64,000 bases of DNA from Gemmata palustris (GTDB lineage: Bacteria; Planctomycetota; Planctomycetia; Gemmatales; Gemmataceae), in NCBI RefSeq assembly GCF_017939745.1, contig NZ_JAGKQQ010000001.1:2170001-2234000 (forward strand), in the 5' to 3' direction. Positions 36,927-45,603 of the stretch are shown piece by piece (positions within the stretch are counted from its first letter, which is position 1; the number at the start of each line of letters is the position of its first letter). The position numbers and the translations under genes were made by a program. The notes under the pieces are model-generated. The model worked only from the letters and a program-made list of their open reading frames with translations. It did no database searches and had not been told where the DNA came from.

Positions 36927-38085
36927 CGGCGTCCCCTGAAGTGACACAAGTCGTCCTTGCGGGTCAGCGCTCGTCGGCAGAGGATAGGCCTGTCGCCGTA
37001 ATCCGTATTCGGGAGGCCGATGATGCGCCCCCACATTCGTTTCCCGAGGCCGTGGTCGAAGCGATCGCGCGTGATCGGTATGGGCACCCGGACCCGCGCG
37101 TTCAGGAGCATGGAGATCCTTTGGCTCAAGAGCAAGAACCAGACCCACGGGTGCATCGCCGAGCTGGCCAATGTGTCGCGGTCCACGGTCCAGCGGGTGC
37201 TGCGGATCTTCGCGGTCAAAGGTCTGGACGGCGTCCGGTCGTTCGGTTGGAAAGGCCAGCCCAGCGCCCTGACGCCGCACCGGGCCACGATCGAAGAGGA
37301 GTTCCGCGCGTCCGCCGCACACGGCTCACGACGCGGCGCGGCGGATCGAGGAGCGGACCGGCGTCCGACGGAAGCCATCACGGGTCCGTAAGTTCCTGAA
37401 GGACGACCTGGGGATGAAGTGCCTGAAGGTGGCCCCAATCCCGGTCCCACCGAAGAAGACCGTCGTGGAACACGCCCGAACGCAGGCGGACTTTTTAAAA
37501 GGCGGAACTGGAACCGAAGCTGGGCGCAGGCTCGGGGCGGTAACCGGACCGTGTATTTCGTAGACGCGTCGCACTTCGTGTTGGCGTCGTTCCTGGGGTG
37601 GGTGTGGTGCTTCGTGCGGCTGTATGTGCGGGCGGCGAGTGGCCGGCAGCGGTACAACGTGCTGGGCGCGCTCAACGCGGTCACGCACGAACTGGTGACG
37701 GAGATCAACACGACCTACATCACGGCGACCTCGGTGTGTGCGTTGCTCCGCACGATCGCGAACCGAGGGATGCCGATACCGGTCACGTTGGTGATGGACA
37801 ACGCCCGGTACCAGCGGTGCGCGTTGGTGCAGGGCGCGGCCAAGGAGTTGGGTATCGAGTTGCTGTTCCTGCCGAGTTACTCGCCCAACCTGAACCTGAT
37901 CGAGCGACTGTGGAAGTTCGTCAAGATGGAAGTTCTGAACAGCCGCCACCATCAGGATTTCAAAAGTTTCAGGACGCCATCGACGGGTGCCTGGCTGATC
38001 TGACGACCAAACACCGCCAGAAGCTGGCCACTCTGTTGACGCACAACTTCCAGACCTGGGGCAATGTGTCACTCCTGAATGCGTA
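36927..38085 (+). mobile_element. Degenerate IS630-family element
   Basis: Imperfect terminal repeats: CTGAAGTGACACAAG near 36930 and the complement of CAGGAGTGACACATTG near 38070. Exact ends are uncertain by a few bases. It lies inside the tyrosine recombinase gene. Confidence 0.55.
37020..38084 (+). pseudogene. IS630-family transposase, frameshifted
   Basis: HTH part HGCIAELANVSRSTVQRVLRI, then, after frame changes near 37320 and 37500, the DDE domain with YFVDASHFVLASFLG, TLVMDNARYQRC and SPNLNLIERLWKFVKMEVL; a last shift near 37965 leads to the end (LATLLTHNFQTWGN). All catalytic residues are visible, but at least three frameshifts inactivate the gene. It is not closely similar to the intact IS630 at 16937. 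Confidence 0.75.
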
Positions 38086-38400
38086 AAGCATAGTTTGCCG
38101 AACTTCGCCGTGAACCCGCGGGCCATGACCTCGAACACTCCCGGTGCGCGCTCTTGCGGGCCGCCTTCAGGTGCGCGGTACTGGTTCATCAGGGCGGAAA
38201 CGAGATAATCATCTGTGCCCTCCCCCCGTCGTCCTGGGCGACGAGCCTGCGGAACCTGTCGAGTGCTTCACGGTAAGTCGGTCCGGCCCGCGGGCGAGGA
38301 AGTGCTGGTCACCTGCGATCGAGCAACCGTAGGCTTTCTTCGACTTCAGTACCGCACCGACGGTTTCGGGCCGGGCTTCATGGTGATATCCTGAAGGGTC

Positions 38401-38732
38401 CGGGATGTTGGCGGGAGGGAGAGCAAATACTGAACGTTGTCACACACAGAACAGCAAGCCGTGACCGAATTCATGATAATCAAGATGCAAAATGCTGGCA
38501 AATAAGGAGATAAAACCACCATGAACTACATCGACCCTCAAGATTTATGTTTCCGCTTGCACGCCTAAAGCCTTTGAAAGCAAGGGCTTTGCGCGAATCG
38601 GTCCGGTTGCACGGCTTTGCCCTATTGGCCCTGATTTCCACTGTTTCCAGGGATCTCGTGGCTATCTCGTGACGACTCGTGACGGCCTCCGAACCGCGGA
38701 AAGCACGCGGCCCCGTGCCGATTGCAACCGGC
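38401..38732. other. Gap between integrase remnant and defence operon
   Basis: About 330 bases of lower GC content than its neighbours. No gene, tRNA or strong hairpin is evident. It lies downstream of the last gene (GIY-YIG) of the large minus-strand operon and marks the join between mobile debris and that operon. Confidence 0.4.
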
Positions 38733-39221
38733 TCAGGTCGCGGGCTTGACGTGCTGCCCAACCCAAGACACCAGCGCGTTCCGCACCCTGTCGGCTTCGG
38801 CGCGAACGTATGCCAGCCGAGAGTAGGCGTTCGGTTGGACCCTCGAGATGACGCAAACGGGCAGCTTGCGAGAACACAGCTCGTTCACCATGCCGTACTG
38901 CACGAGCGACTCCACAGCCTCCCGGTAATCCGGTTCGTCTTTCCAGAAACCCGTCTGCTCCCCGAGCCGGATGGCTGCGAACTCCAGCGCCAGCCCCTCG
39001 ATCCCGGTGATCTCGTACCTCGCCTGTAGACGTTGGCGGAGGGTGGCGCCCATCGTTTCCGAGAGATGCTGGGACAGCCGGCCGAGCGCCCCCGTCTGGC
39101 TGATGGTCTGCCCGACGTACAGAATCGTGGTGCCGTCGAAGGTGAGCAGAATCCCGTAGATGTACGGCGCTCGCGTCGCGACTGCCGCGTCGTGAACCGT
39201 CGCACGGAGCGCGGCAGGCAT
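38733..39221 (-). CDS. GIY-YIG nuclease-domain protein
   Basis: 162 residues from ATG 39221, which has GGGAGGG nine bases upstream. The nuclease core is YIYGILLTFDGTTILYVGQT: GIY-type YGI at 22-24 and YIG-type YVG at 35-37, followed by an Arg and His (R48, H52) and a later Glu (GLALEFAA), the expected catalytic set. The C-terminal half is helical with no added DNA-binding domain. It is the last gene of the operon, 35 bases after the GHKL ATPase, and so a candidate DNA-cleaving effector of the defence locus. Confidence 0.75.
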   Translation of the reverse strand: MPAALRATVHDAAVATRAPYIYGILLTFDGTTILYVGQTISQTGALGRLSQHLSETMGATLRQRLQARYEITGIEGLALEFAAIRLGEQTGFWKDEPDYREAVESLVQYGMVNELCSRKLPVCVISRVQPNAYSRLAYVRAEADRVRNALVSWVGQHVKPAT

Positions 39222-39256
39222 CGTTAACCCTCCCAACACAGCAATTCGTGGCCGTA

Positions 39257-40954
39257 TTACTTCCCGCCGAGGAACTCGCTGATGTCGAGCTGCCTCGTGA
39301 GATCCGAAAGCGCACCGCCGACACGCTCACGGAATTCGGCCATCACCTTCTCGATCACCTTCGGGTCCGAGTCCGACTTGTAGACCGTCCCGTACTCGCC
39401 CCTCGCCAGTGCGTAGAAGAGCACGTCGATCACCTTGAGCAGGTTGGCGTCCCCGTGGACAGCGGCGATCATGTCCCGGGCGAATCGGTGGGAGCTGTTC
39501 ACCCGCACGATCAACCCCGCTTCCGGGTCGTGGGCACGCTCCCATAGCTGGTTATTGTCGAGGCTATCCACCCACTGAACCCGCTGCTTCTGCTCCCGCA
39601 GCTTGGTCGATTCTTCCGGGGTCGTCGGCTTTTCACCGACGGCCTTCGTCCGCCGGGTCTTGAGCTTCTCGCGCTCGGCGGGTGGGGCGACACTCTCGTC
39701 AAGCTCGTCGCTTTTGTCCTCCAGTTTGGAAATCTTGTCCAGCTCCTCGTTCGCCTCATCGTGAGGCGTGCGGGAGAGAATCTTCTGGACGTTCGCGGTT
39801 GCGTTCTTCCATGCGGCCCGGCTCTTCTTCACCGCTTCGCCGATCAACGGCTTGAGCTGGTCCTCGGCGGTTTCGGACAGGTGGATGCGGCTCTTGGTTA
39901 CGTCGATGTTGAGCAGGTCATCGGCTTGGCTGTTGATCAAGAACCGGCCGCGGAAGGCGTAGAGGTCCTGGTCTTGTGGGACGTAGCCGAGGCTGGCCGC
40001 CCAGGAAATCAACCGGTGGTTCCGGTAGATGTAGAATCCGTAGTTGCCGGCACCGATCATGTACCTGTCGCGGCAGGCGGCCTGCGTCATCGTGCCTACC
40101 CTGCCTACACTCGGCGGATGGGGAAGCTGGGTGATCGTCACGACGGCGGAGATGGCTCCCTTCTTGTCGAGCTGAATGCTTTGTTCTCGCTGGATGAAGT
40201 TCGGCTGTAGCCCAGCCCAGGTGTTCTCGTTCAAGTCACCTGCGTCCCCGTCGGCGATCTCGCTGGTGAACAGCGGATCGAACGGCTTTACTTCATCCCC
40301 GTTAACGGTGATGGCCAGCTTCTCGGCGTGCGGAACCTGCCCCTGAAGGTAGTAGTGGTAGATGACCCCGGCCCTCTGCTTCAGCTCTTCGATGATTTCC
40401 GAAGCACGCGGCAGAGAATCGAGCAGCGGCTCCGTAATGCGGATCACCGTCCCCGAGCCTTTTGAGGCTACCGATTCGAGCAGTGCGATGTCCTCGTCGG
40501 ACGGCGCGACCAGCTCGTAGAAGTAGTCTGAGGTAATCTTTGAGCAGTCCAGAACGGCCTTGAACGCCTTCGACGGGTCGGCCTTGGGGCGGGTGATGAT
40601 TTCCAGGCAGCGGCCGAGGGACGCGGCGGCCGACTTCAGGCCGAGGCCGAACTTGGAGAGCGTGTACTCGTGGTACGCCTGCGGCGACGAGCCGAGGGAG
40701 AGGGCGTTGTCGATCCCGGCCTCGTCCATGCCGGTGCCGTTGTCGACGATCGTGAACGCCTTAAGTACCGCCTTCGGCCGGCCAGCCGCCCCCTGCTGGT
40801 TCTCCGTATCGACCTTGATCGCGATACTCGTCGCTTGAGCCGAGACGGAGTTGTCCCCGATGTCCAGCAACGCTGACACGGGGTTGTAGCCGATGTGCCC
40901 GAAGGCGCTCAACAGGCGGCCGGGGTTCACCGGCGGGCGGCGGATGTCGGGCAT
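39257..40954 (-). CDS. GHKL (Hsp90/MutL/histidine-kinase-fold) ATPase
   Basis: 565 residues. The Bergerat ATP site is clear at the N-terminus: N-box ALLDIGDNSVSA (D31, D34, N35), G1 box DNGTGMD (71-77) and G2 box KFGLGLKSAAASLG (101-114). A transducer-like middle domain follows, with the EDQLKPLIGEAVKKSRAAWK region, a charged coiled-coil segment rich in Glu and Lys (about 415-460) and a helical C-terminus. The architecture is that of MORC-like GHKL proteins in bacterial defence loci, not of a histidine kinase (no H-box). AAGGA lies eight bases upstream of the ATG, and the gene follows the BrxL-kinase gene by 36 bases. Confidence 0.8.
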   Translation of the reverse strand: MPDIRRPPVNPGRLLSAFGHIGYNPVSALLDIGDNSVSAQATSIAIKVDTENQQGAAGRPKAVLKAFTIVDNGTGMDEAGIDNALSLGSSPQAYHEYTLSKFGLGLKSAAASLGRCLEIITRPKADPSKAFKAVLDCSKITSDYFYELVAPSDEDIALLESVASKGSGTVIRITEPLLDSLPRASEIIEELKQRAGVIYHYYLQGQVPHAEKLAITVNGDEVKPFDPLFTSEIADGDAGDLNENTWAGLQPNFIQREQSIQLDKKGAISAVVTITQLPHPPSVGRVGTMTQAACRDRYMIGAGNYGFYIYRNHRLISWAASLGYVPQDQDLYAFRGRFLINSQADDLLNIDVTKSRIHLSETAEDQLKPLIGEAVKKSRAAWKNATANVQKILSRTPHDEANEELDKISKLEDKSDELDESVAPPAEREKLKTRRTKAVGEKPTTPEESTKLREQKQRVQWVDSLDNNQLWERAHDPEAGLIVRVNSSHRFARDMIAAVHGDANLLKVIDVLFYALARGEYGTVYKSDSDPKVIEKVMAEFRERVGGALSDLTRQLDISEFLGGK

Positions 40955-40990
40955 GGCGGAATCCTTGGGAGGGAGGCTGAAGGACTTGGT

Positions 40991-43213
40991 TCACACCGTC
41001 AGCGCCGCGACCTGCGTGCGAAGCCCCTGCGCTTCCGGCCGTTCGTCCGGGCTGACCGAGAGGCACGGCTTGATGACCGCCCACCACTGCGGGTCGAGCC
41101 GGGAGTAGTCCTCGATCTTCACCGATCCGGAGAGCAGGAAGGCCATCACACGGCCCATGGCGTAGATGTCCGCGGACGGGTGTGCGACCGCCCCGTCCCG
41201 CTGCTCGGGTGGTGCCCACGGCATCGAGTGGGCTCCCTGCATGGTGAACCCGGTGACCGGGCTGCTTACGAGCTTGCTAATGCCGAAGTCCGCGATTTTC
41301 CAGATATCGTCGCACCGGAGGATGTTCTCCGGCTTGATGTCCCGGTGGACGATGTCGTTCTCGTGGAGGGCGCACAGTCCGTCGAGGATGGCGAGCACAA
41401 TCGGTTTCACGGTGGCCGCGTCCATCGCCTTGCGAGGCGCGTCGGGGGCGGTGCCTTCCGTCAGCTCCCAGAGGGTGCCGCCGTCGGCGTACTCGGTCAC
41501 GAGGGCGTACCGCCCGCTTTCGCGGAAGATGTCCCGCACGGCCAGCAGGTGTGGGTTGGGAATCTGCTTCAGCCGCTCGTAGATGTCCATCTCCCGGCGG
41601 ATGGCACGCTCGTCGTCCGGCTTGCCGTTCGCGGTGGCCATCTTGACCGCCACCACGGTGCCAGTCCGGGTATCGACGCCCTTGTAAACGCGAGCGAACC
41701 CGCCCCGCCCGACTTCTTCGAGCAGGTCATAGTGGGCCAGTCGGTCGACGACTTGGGCGGCGGGGGCGTTGCTGCCGAGCCGGGTGCTGAGAAGTTCGGG
41801 GACGTACCCGTGCGGGTCGAGTTCGTGGAGCTGGCTCCTGACGTTCCGCCGCATCTCCTCGGCGGGGCGGACGACCAACTCTTCAAAGCGTGGGTCATCC
41901 GGGCCGATGAGCAGTAGCTTCGCCAGCCCGCAGGCGAGACGCTCGATGGCGGTGCAGTCACGCTTGCCGCCGGACAGCCGCAGCCGCGCCCGGACGGTCT
42001 GGGCGATGTCGGAAGCGGAGCGCAGCGCGTGGCACACCTCGGCGAAGTAGTCGGCCTTGAGGCCGTACCCCTGGGCCTGCTGCGTGGTCTCGAAAGGCGG
42101 GATCTTCCACCCGGGGATAATGCCGTGGAACCGATCGACCAGCGGGGATTCCAGCAGGATGTCGGGCAGCCGCCGGATGTAGTCTTTTCGCCGGGGGAGG
42201 TATGACGGTTTGCCGTTTCGGTAGCGGCCGGCGGGCGACGTCTGGATGTCGATGTTGGCGAGCAGCATCAGGCCGCACTCGGCGGTGGCGGCGCAGTCCC
42301 CTCGGGCGTACACGCCTTGTTCGAGATACCCCTTGAGCTGGGCCTGAATCTCGCCGGGGTTCGAGAACTGGAGCGATTGCGCCTCGTCCAGCACGAGCAG
42401 GTCGTACCGCGTCAGAAGGCCGGGGGTATGGCTCTGCCGGTTGTAGAACAGCACCGGGGCGCTGATCTGGGCGGCGGTCAGCCAGACGTGGCGGCTGATG
42501 TTGTTGTAAACGAACGATTTTCCGGAGCCGGGCGGGGCCAGCTCCATCATGTTCACGCGATTCTGGACAATCGGGATGAGACGGCACAGAAGCCAGAGCT
42601 TCTCCTCCTCGCTGTACTCCGCCGGCTCGTAGCCCATCGTGCGGACGAGCAGGTCGATCCACTCCTCCACGGTGAACGCTCGGCGGCAGTCGCGGAAGGC
42701 GTCGAGGGAGATGCGGCCGATCTGCATCGGCTTGAACTCGATGACCCGCACTCCGCCCTGGTCGCTGGAGTCGTCGTGGCAGATTTTCGCCGCTCCCCAG
42801 ATGTTGCTCTGGAGCAGCCCCTCGTTCTGCCGCAGCAGCGCGGCGTCGATCTTCGCCTTCTTCTCGTCGATGCACGGGATCGTCGCCAGGTACTCGGGCG
42901 TCTTACCGAGCTTCACTTCCACGGAGAGGGCGTCGAGGATGGTCAGGGTTTCGTTCTGACTCAGCCGAAACTTGATGGTCTCCTTCTCCCCCTTCGAGGG
43001 AAGGTGCTTCTTGATGAAGTCCACTACCGCGTCGCGCAGGCGGCCGGTGTTCGTGCCCACCTTGCTCGCGGCGAACGTGACGACCCAATCCATCACGTAG
43101 GACGGGATGTGCCGGTCGTCGCGCGACAGCCCGAGCCGGGTGATGAGGCCCTTGTCGATGGCGAATTCTTTGAACGTATCCTGGATCTTCTGGTCCAGTG
43201 CGGCGGTGCTCAT
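40991..43213 (-). CDS. brxL: BrxL-type AAA+ protein fused to a Ser/Thr protein kinase
   Basis: 740 residues from ATG 43213 (GAGGAA upstream). Residues 1-200 match the BrxL N-terminal region (LDQKIQDTFKEFAIDKGLIT, YVMDWVVTFAASK). An AAA+ module follows with Walker A LAPPGSGKSFVYNNIS (226-233) and Walker B DLLVLDEAQSL (D276, E277). From about 495 the chain is a complete Hanks-type kinase: Gly loop EVGRGGFARVYKG, VAVKMA (K524), HRDIKPENIL (623-632), DFG (642-644) and WAPPEQRDG. BrxL proteins normally end in a Lon-like protease/unfoldase-associated domain, and the kinase occupies that position here. No transmembrane segment. It lies 11 bases after pglZ. Confidence 0.85.
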   Translation of the reverse strand: MSTAALDQKIQDTFKEFAIDKGLITRLGLSRDDRHIPSYVMDWVVTFAASKVGTNTGRLRDAVVDFIKKHLPSKGEKETIKFRLSQNETLTILDALSVEVKLGKTPEYLATIPCIDEKKAKIDAALLRQNEGLLQSNIWGAAKICHDDSSDQGGVRVIEFKPMQIGRISLDAFRDCRRAFTVEEWIDLLVRTMGYEPAEYSEEEKLWLLCRLIPIVQNRVNMMELAPPGSGKSFVYNNISRHVWLTAAQISAPVLFYNRQSHTPGLLTRYDLLVLDEAQSLQFSNPGEIQAQLKGYLEQGVYARGDCAATAECGLMLLANIDIQTSPAGRYRNGKPSYLPRRKDYIRRLPDILLESPLVDRFHGIIPGWKIPPFETTQQAQGYGLKADYFAEVCHALRSASDIAQTVRARLRLSGGKRDCTAIERLACGLAKLLLIGPDDPRFEELVVRPAEEMRRNVRSQLHELDPHGYVPELLSTRLGSNAPAAQVVDRLAHYDLLEEVGRGGFARVYKGVDTRTGTVVAVKMATANGKPDDERAIRREMDIYERLKQIPNPHLLAVRDIFRESGRYALVTEYADGGTLWELTEGTAPDAPRKAMDAATVKPIVLAILDGLCALHENDIVHRDIKPENILRCDDIWKIADFGISKLVSSPVTGFTMQGAHSMPWAPPEQRDGAVAHPSADIYAMGRVMAFLLSGSVKIEDYSRLDPQWWAVIKPCLSVSPDERPEAQGLRTQVAALTV

Positions 43214-43224
43214 CGGGGGGTTCC

Positions 43225-45582
43225 TCAAAACATATCTTCGAAGGCCGCCTGGTCCTGGGTGCGCTCGACGAACTGCCGCGCGCGGGCGACCTGCATGTGG
43301 CGAATCACGTCGGGGGCTGGGGAGTCACCGCTCCGCGGACTCAGTGTAACCTCGAACACAAGTTCTTGGGCGGTCGGTAGGTCGGCGCCCGGCACCTCGA
43401 ACGCAAGCGTGTGGGTCGTACCGGGCCGCAGCGGCGGGTACGACACGGACACGCCCGCGCCTTCTCCCACCGGCGTCACCCGGATGCGTCCGCCGCTGGT
43501 CGGCACCGGCTGGTTGTTCGCCAGCAGCAGGTTGAAGATCCACCGCCCCTGGTCCCTTACGGCCCCGTCCGGCACGGAAAGCTCGGGGAACGGCAGCGCC
43601 TGCTGGTCGCCGAACCACTCCACCACCGGGACGATGACCTCCTCTGGCAGCAGTCCGCCGTGGGAAAGCCACCAGCCGGACATGGTGCCGTGGCCGCTGG
43701 ACCGCCCCCGCGCCACGAGGTAGCTGCCCCGCAGGTGGAACACCTTCCGGTCTAGGAAGGTGAGCGACTCGTCCCGTAACTCCGCGTCGTCGGGCTTGCG
43801 GTCGCCCAGTTCGACGCAGCGGTGGAGGCCGTCGGTGGCCTCGCCGTCCTTCTCCGGCTTCGGGCCGAAGGTGAACCCGTGGTCCCCGGTGAGCATCACG
43901 AGCGGCGACGCGCTGTGCCAGTGCTTGAACACCTCGACCCACTGCTGGACCAGCCGGGCGAGAGAGGCGACGATGGGGGTGAAGCTCTCCCTCAGTGCGT
44001 GGTAGTTGGTGTAGGTGCTGAGTTGCTCGTCCAGCCGGTTATCACGGTGGACCAGGAGCCGCACCGACCGGGTAACCCGGACGCGCTCCGCGTCCTGCCA
44101 GTGCGCGGCGAGCTGGAGCTGGTCAGGGGTCAGCCCGTACCGCTTCAGGAGCGTTTGTTGAAGGTTCCCGTGGCACTGCTCTGGGTACATGCCGCCGAGG
44201 ATGGCCTCCTTGCACACGGCGGTGATGGTCGGCACCGGGCAGAACGAGTATCGCACCTGCGTCGGTGACGCTCCAAGCGCCTTACCGAACTCCGCCAGCG
44301 CGGCCTCGATGACGTGAATGGCGAGAGCGTCCACCAAGATGAGGATGACCGGCCTGCCCGCCTGAAGCGTCTTCTGAACGGTGCCCGCGACGGTCAGGTA
44401 CCCGCGCTCCGGGTGGTTGAAGAAGACGGTCGGGTTGGCCTTCACCCACTTCGCGAACGGCGCGGCCGGGTCTTCCCCCTCCGGCGGCAGCGTGCGGCGG
44501 TAGAACATCCGCTCGATGTACGAGCCGTAGGTGTTCACCCACTGGTCGAACGACTCGTCCAGGTCGGTCCATCGGGCGACGGGAGCGGGCGGGGCGAACA
44601 GCCGGACGAGCCGCTGCGCCGTCTCACTGGCGGCGTACCCCGGAAGTCCGGCCAGGTGCCTACCGGCGGCCTCCGTCATGCCGCGGGGGTTTACCTGGAG
44701 CCAGCGGTCAAGTTCGGCGTCCACCCCGTCCCACAGAGCATCCAGGTTGGCGACGGCCCGCTCGAACGTATCGGGCCGTTCGATCTGCGCGCTTCGGACG
44801 GCCCGGCACATCAGTCGGGATATTTCACCGTGCATCGGGTCCGGCAGGGGGAACGGCAGCGTCAGGTAGCCCGCCCTCGCCAAATCCTGTGGGGACTCAC
44901 TGGGCAATCCCGGCACCGTGAGGGGGCGATCTATCGCCGGCCGTGTCAGCGGGAGCAGCGCCCGTCGCCGAAGCAGTCGGTTCGCGAATGTTACGGGAGA
45001 TGCGCTTTCCCGCAGGTGTTCGGCCAGGTCTGCCACCACATCCGGCATGGGGATGGTCGAGGCCGCGAGGAGACGAACCTGTTCGCTCAACCAATCCGTT
45101 AAAGGCGCAAGCCCCAGCGGCTCGGAAACATCGGTGGCGGACGCCGCACGGACGAGCCACTCTTGGAAGGACGAGGCGTCCGTGATGCCGGGCAGCACCC
45201 ATTCGGCAACTGTTGCCGCCCAGTTCGCCTGCACCATCGCGCCGGGGCCGGGCCGCTGAAGGAGTTTGCAGCCCACGATGGCGTCGTCCGTCAGCCAGTC
45301 CGGCGGCTCGGCGCCGACCGCGGCCTTTATCTGCCGGCGGGGTGTAAACTCGCGGAGGCGGACGCCCGAAAGGCCCCGCACGCTTCGGAAGTGCTCCCAG
45401 CCGATGCGGTCGAGTATGTAGGTGCGGGGGCGGCGTGTGCCGGGGTCGCCCGGCTGCCGGAGCGTCTCGCCGATCGCGTGGAAGGCGGCGATTTCCTGCG
45501 AGAGGCTGGCGACGCGCTGCCCCTCGCCCGCGTAGATGCGGTGCGGGTCGTACACCAAGTCAATCGGGCTGACATCATTCAT
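43225..45582 (-). CDS. pglZ: PglZ, alkaline-phosphatase-superfamily BREX protein
   Basis: 785 residues. The PglZ catalytic region shows VILILVDALAIHVIEAALAEFG (metal-binding Asp, about residue 414), FCPVPTITAVCKEAILGG (Thr nucleophile position) and MLTGDHGFTFGP (about 569) with the second metal-ligand set. N- and C-terminal extensions are typical of BREX PglZ; the C-terminal part (from about 690) is beta-rich. PglZ is the universal marker of BREX systems and has metal-dependent phosphodiesterase/nuclease activity in studied cases. It follows the BrxC-like ATPase gene by 21 bases. Confidence 0.88.
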   Translation of the reverse strand: MNDVSPIDLVYDPHRIYAGEGQRVASLSQEIAAFHAIGETLRQPGDPGTRRPRTYILDRIGWEHFRSVRGLSGVRLREFTPRRQIKAAVGAEPPDWLTDDAIVGCKLLQRPGPGAMVQANWAATVAEWVLPGITDASSFQEWLVRAASATDVSEPLGLAPLTDWLSEQVRLLAASTIPMPDVVADLAEHLRESASPVTFANRLLRRRALLPLTRPAIDRPLTVPGLPSESPQDLARAGYLTLPFPLPDPMHGEISRLMCRAVRSAQIERPDTFERAVANLDALWDGVDAELDRWLQVNPRGMTEAAGRHLAGLPGYAASETAQRLVRLFAPPAPVARWTDLDESFDQWVNTYGSYIERMFYRRTLPPEGEDPAAPFAKWVKANPTVFFNHPERGYLTVAGTVQKTLQAGRPVILILVDALAIHVIEAALAEFGKALGASPTQVRYSFCPVPTITAVCKEAILGGMYPEQCHGNLQQTLLKRYGLTPDQLQLAAHWQDAERVRVTRSVRLLVHRDNRLDEQLSTYTNYHALRESFTPIVASLARLVQQWVEVFKHWHSASPLVMLTGDHGFTFGPKPEKDGEATDGLHRCVELGDRKPDDAELRDESLTFLDRKVFHLRGSYLVARGRSSGHGTMSGWWLSHGGLLPEEVIVPVVEWFGDQQALPFPELSVPDGAVRDQGRWIFNLLLANNQPVPTSGGRIRVTPVGEGAGVSVSYPPLRPGTTHTLAFEVPGADLPTAQELVFEVTLSPRSGDSPAPDVIRHMQVARARQFVERTQDQAAFEDMF

Positions 45583-45603
45583 GGCAGGATTCCCCGTCGC
45601 GGT

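Larger units (their letters stand above)
36030..38400 (-). pseudogene. Tyrosine recombinase, split by IS630 and decayed at its N-terminus
   Basis: The main piece (36030-36926) carries the core-binding tail (VAELKPYAFDQWLNAQETWN) and the catalytic domain: STGARPIELRKAEAH (first Arg), IYGFRHAAISKWL (HxxR) and the tyrosine in MIEQRYGSPDI. On the other side of the IS630 remnant, GVFEVMARGFTAKFGKL (about 38105-38160) continues it, and farther upstream shifted-frame traces (KKAYGCSIAGDQHFL, EALDRFRRLVAQDDGG) look like its N-terminal arm region. So the gene is interrupted and frameshifted. Confidence 0.65.
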
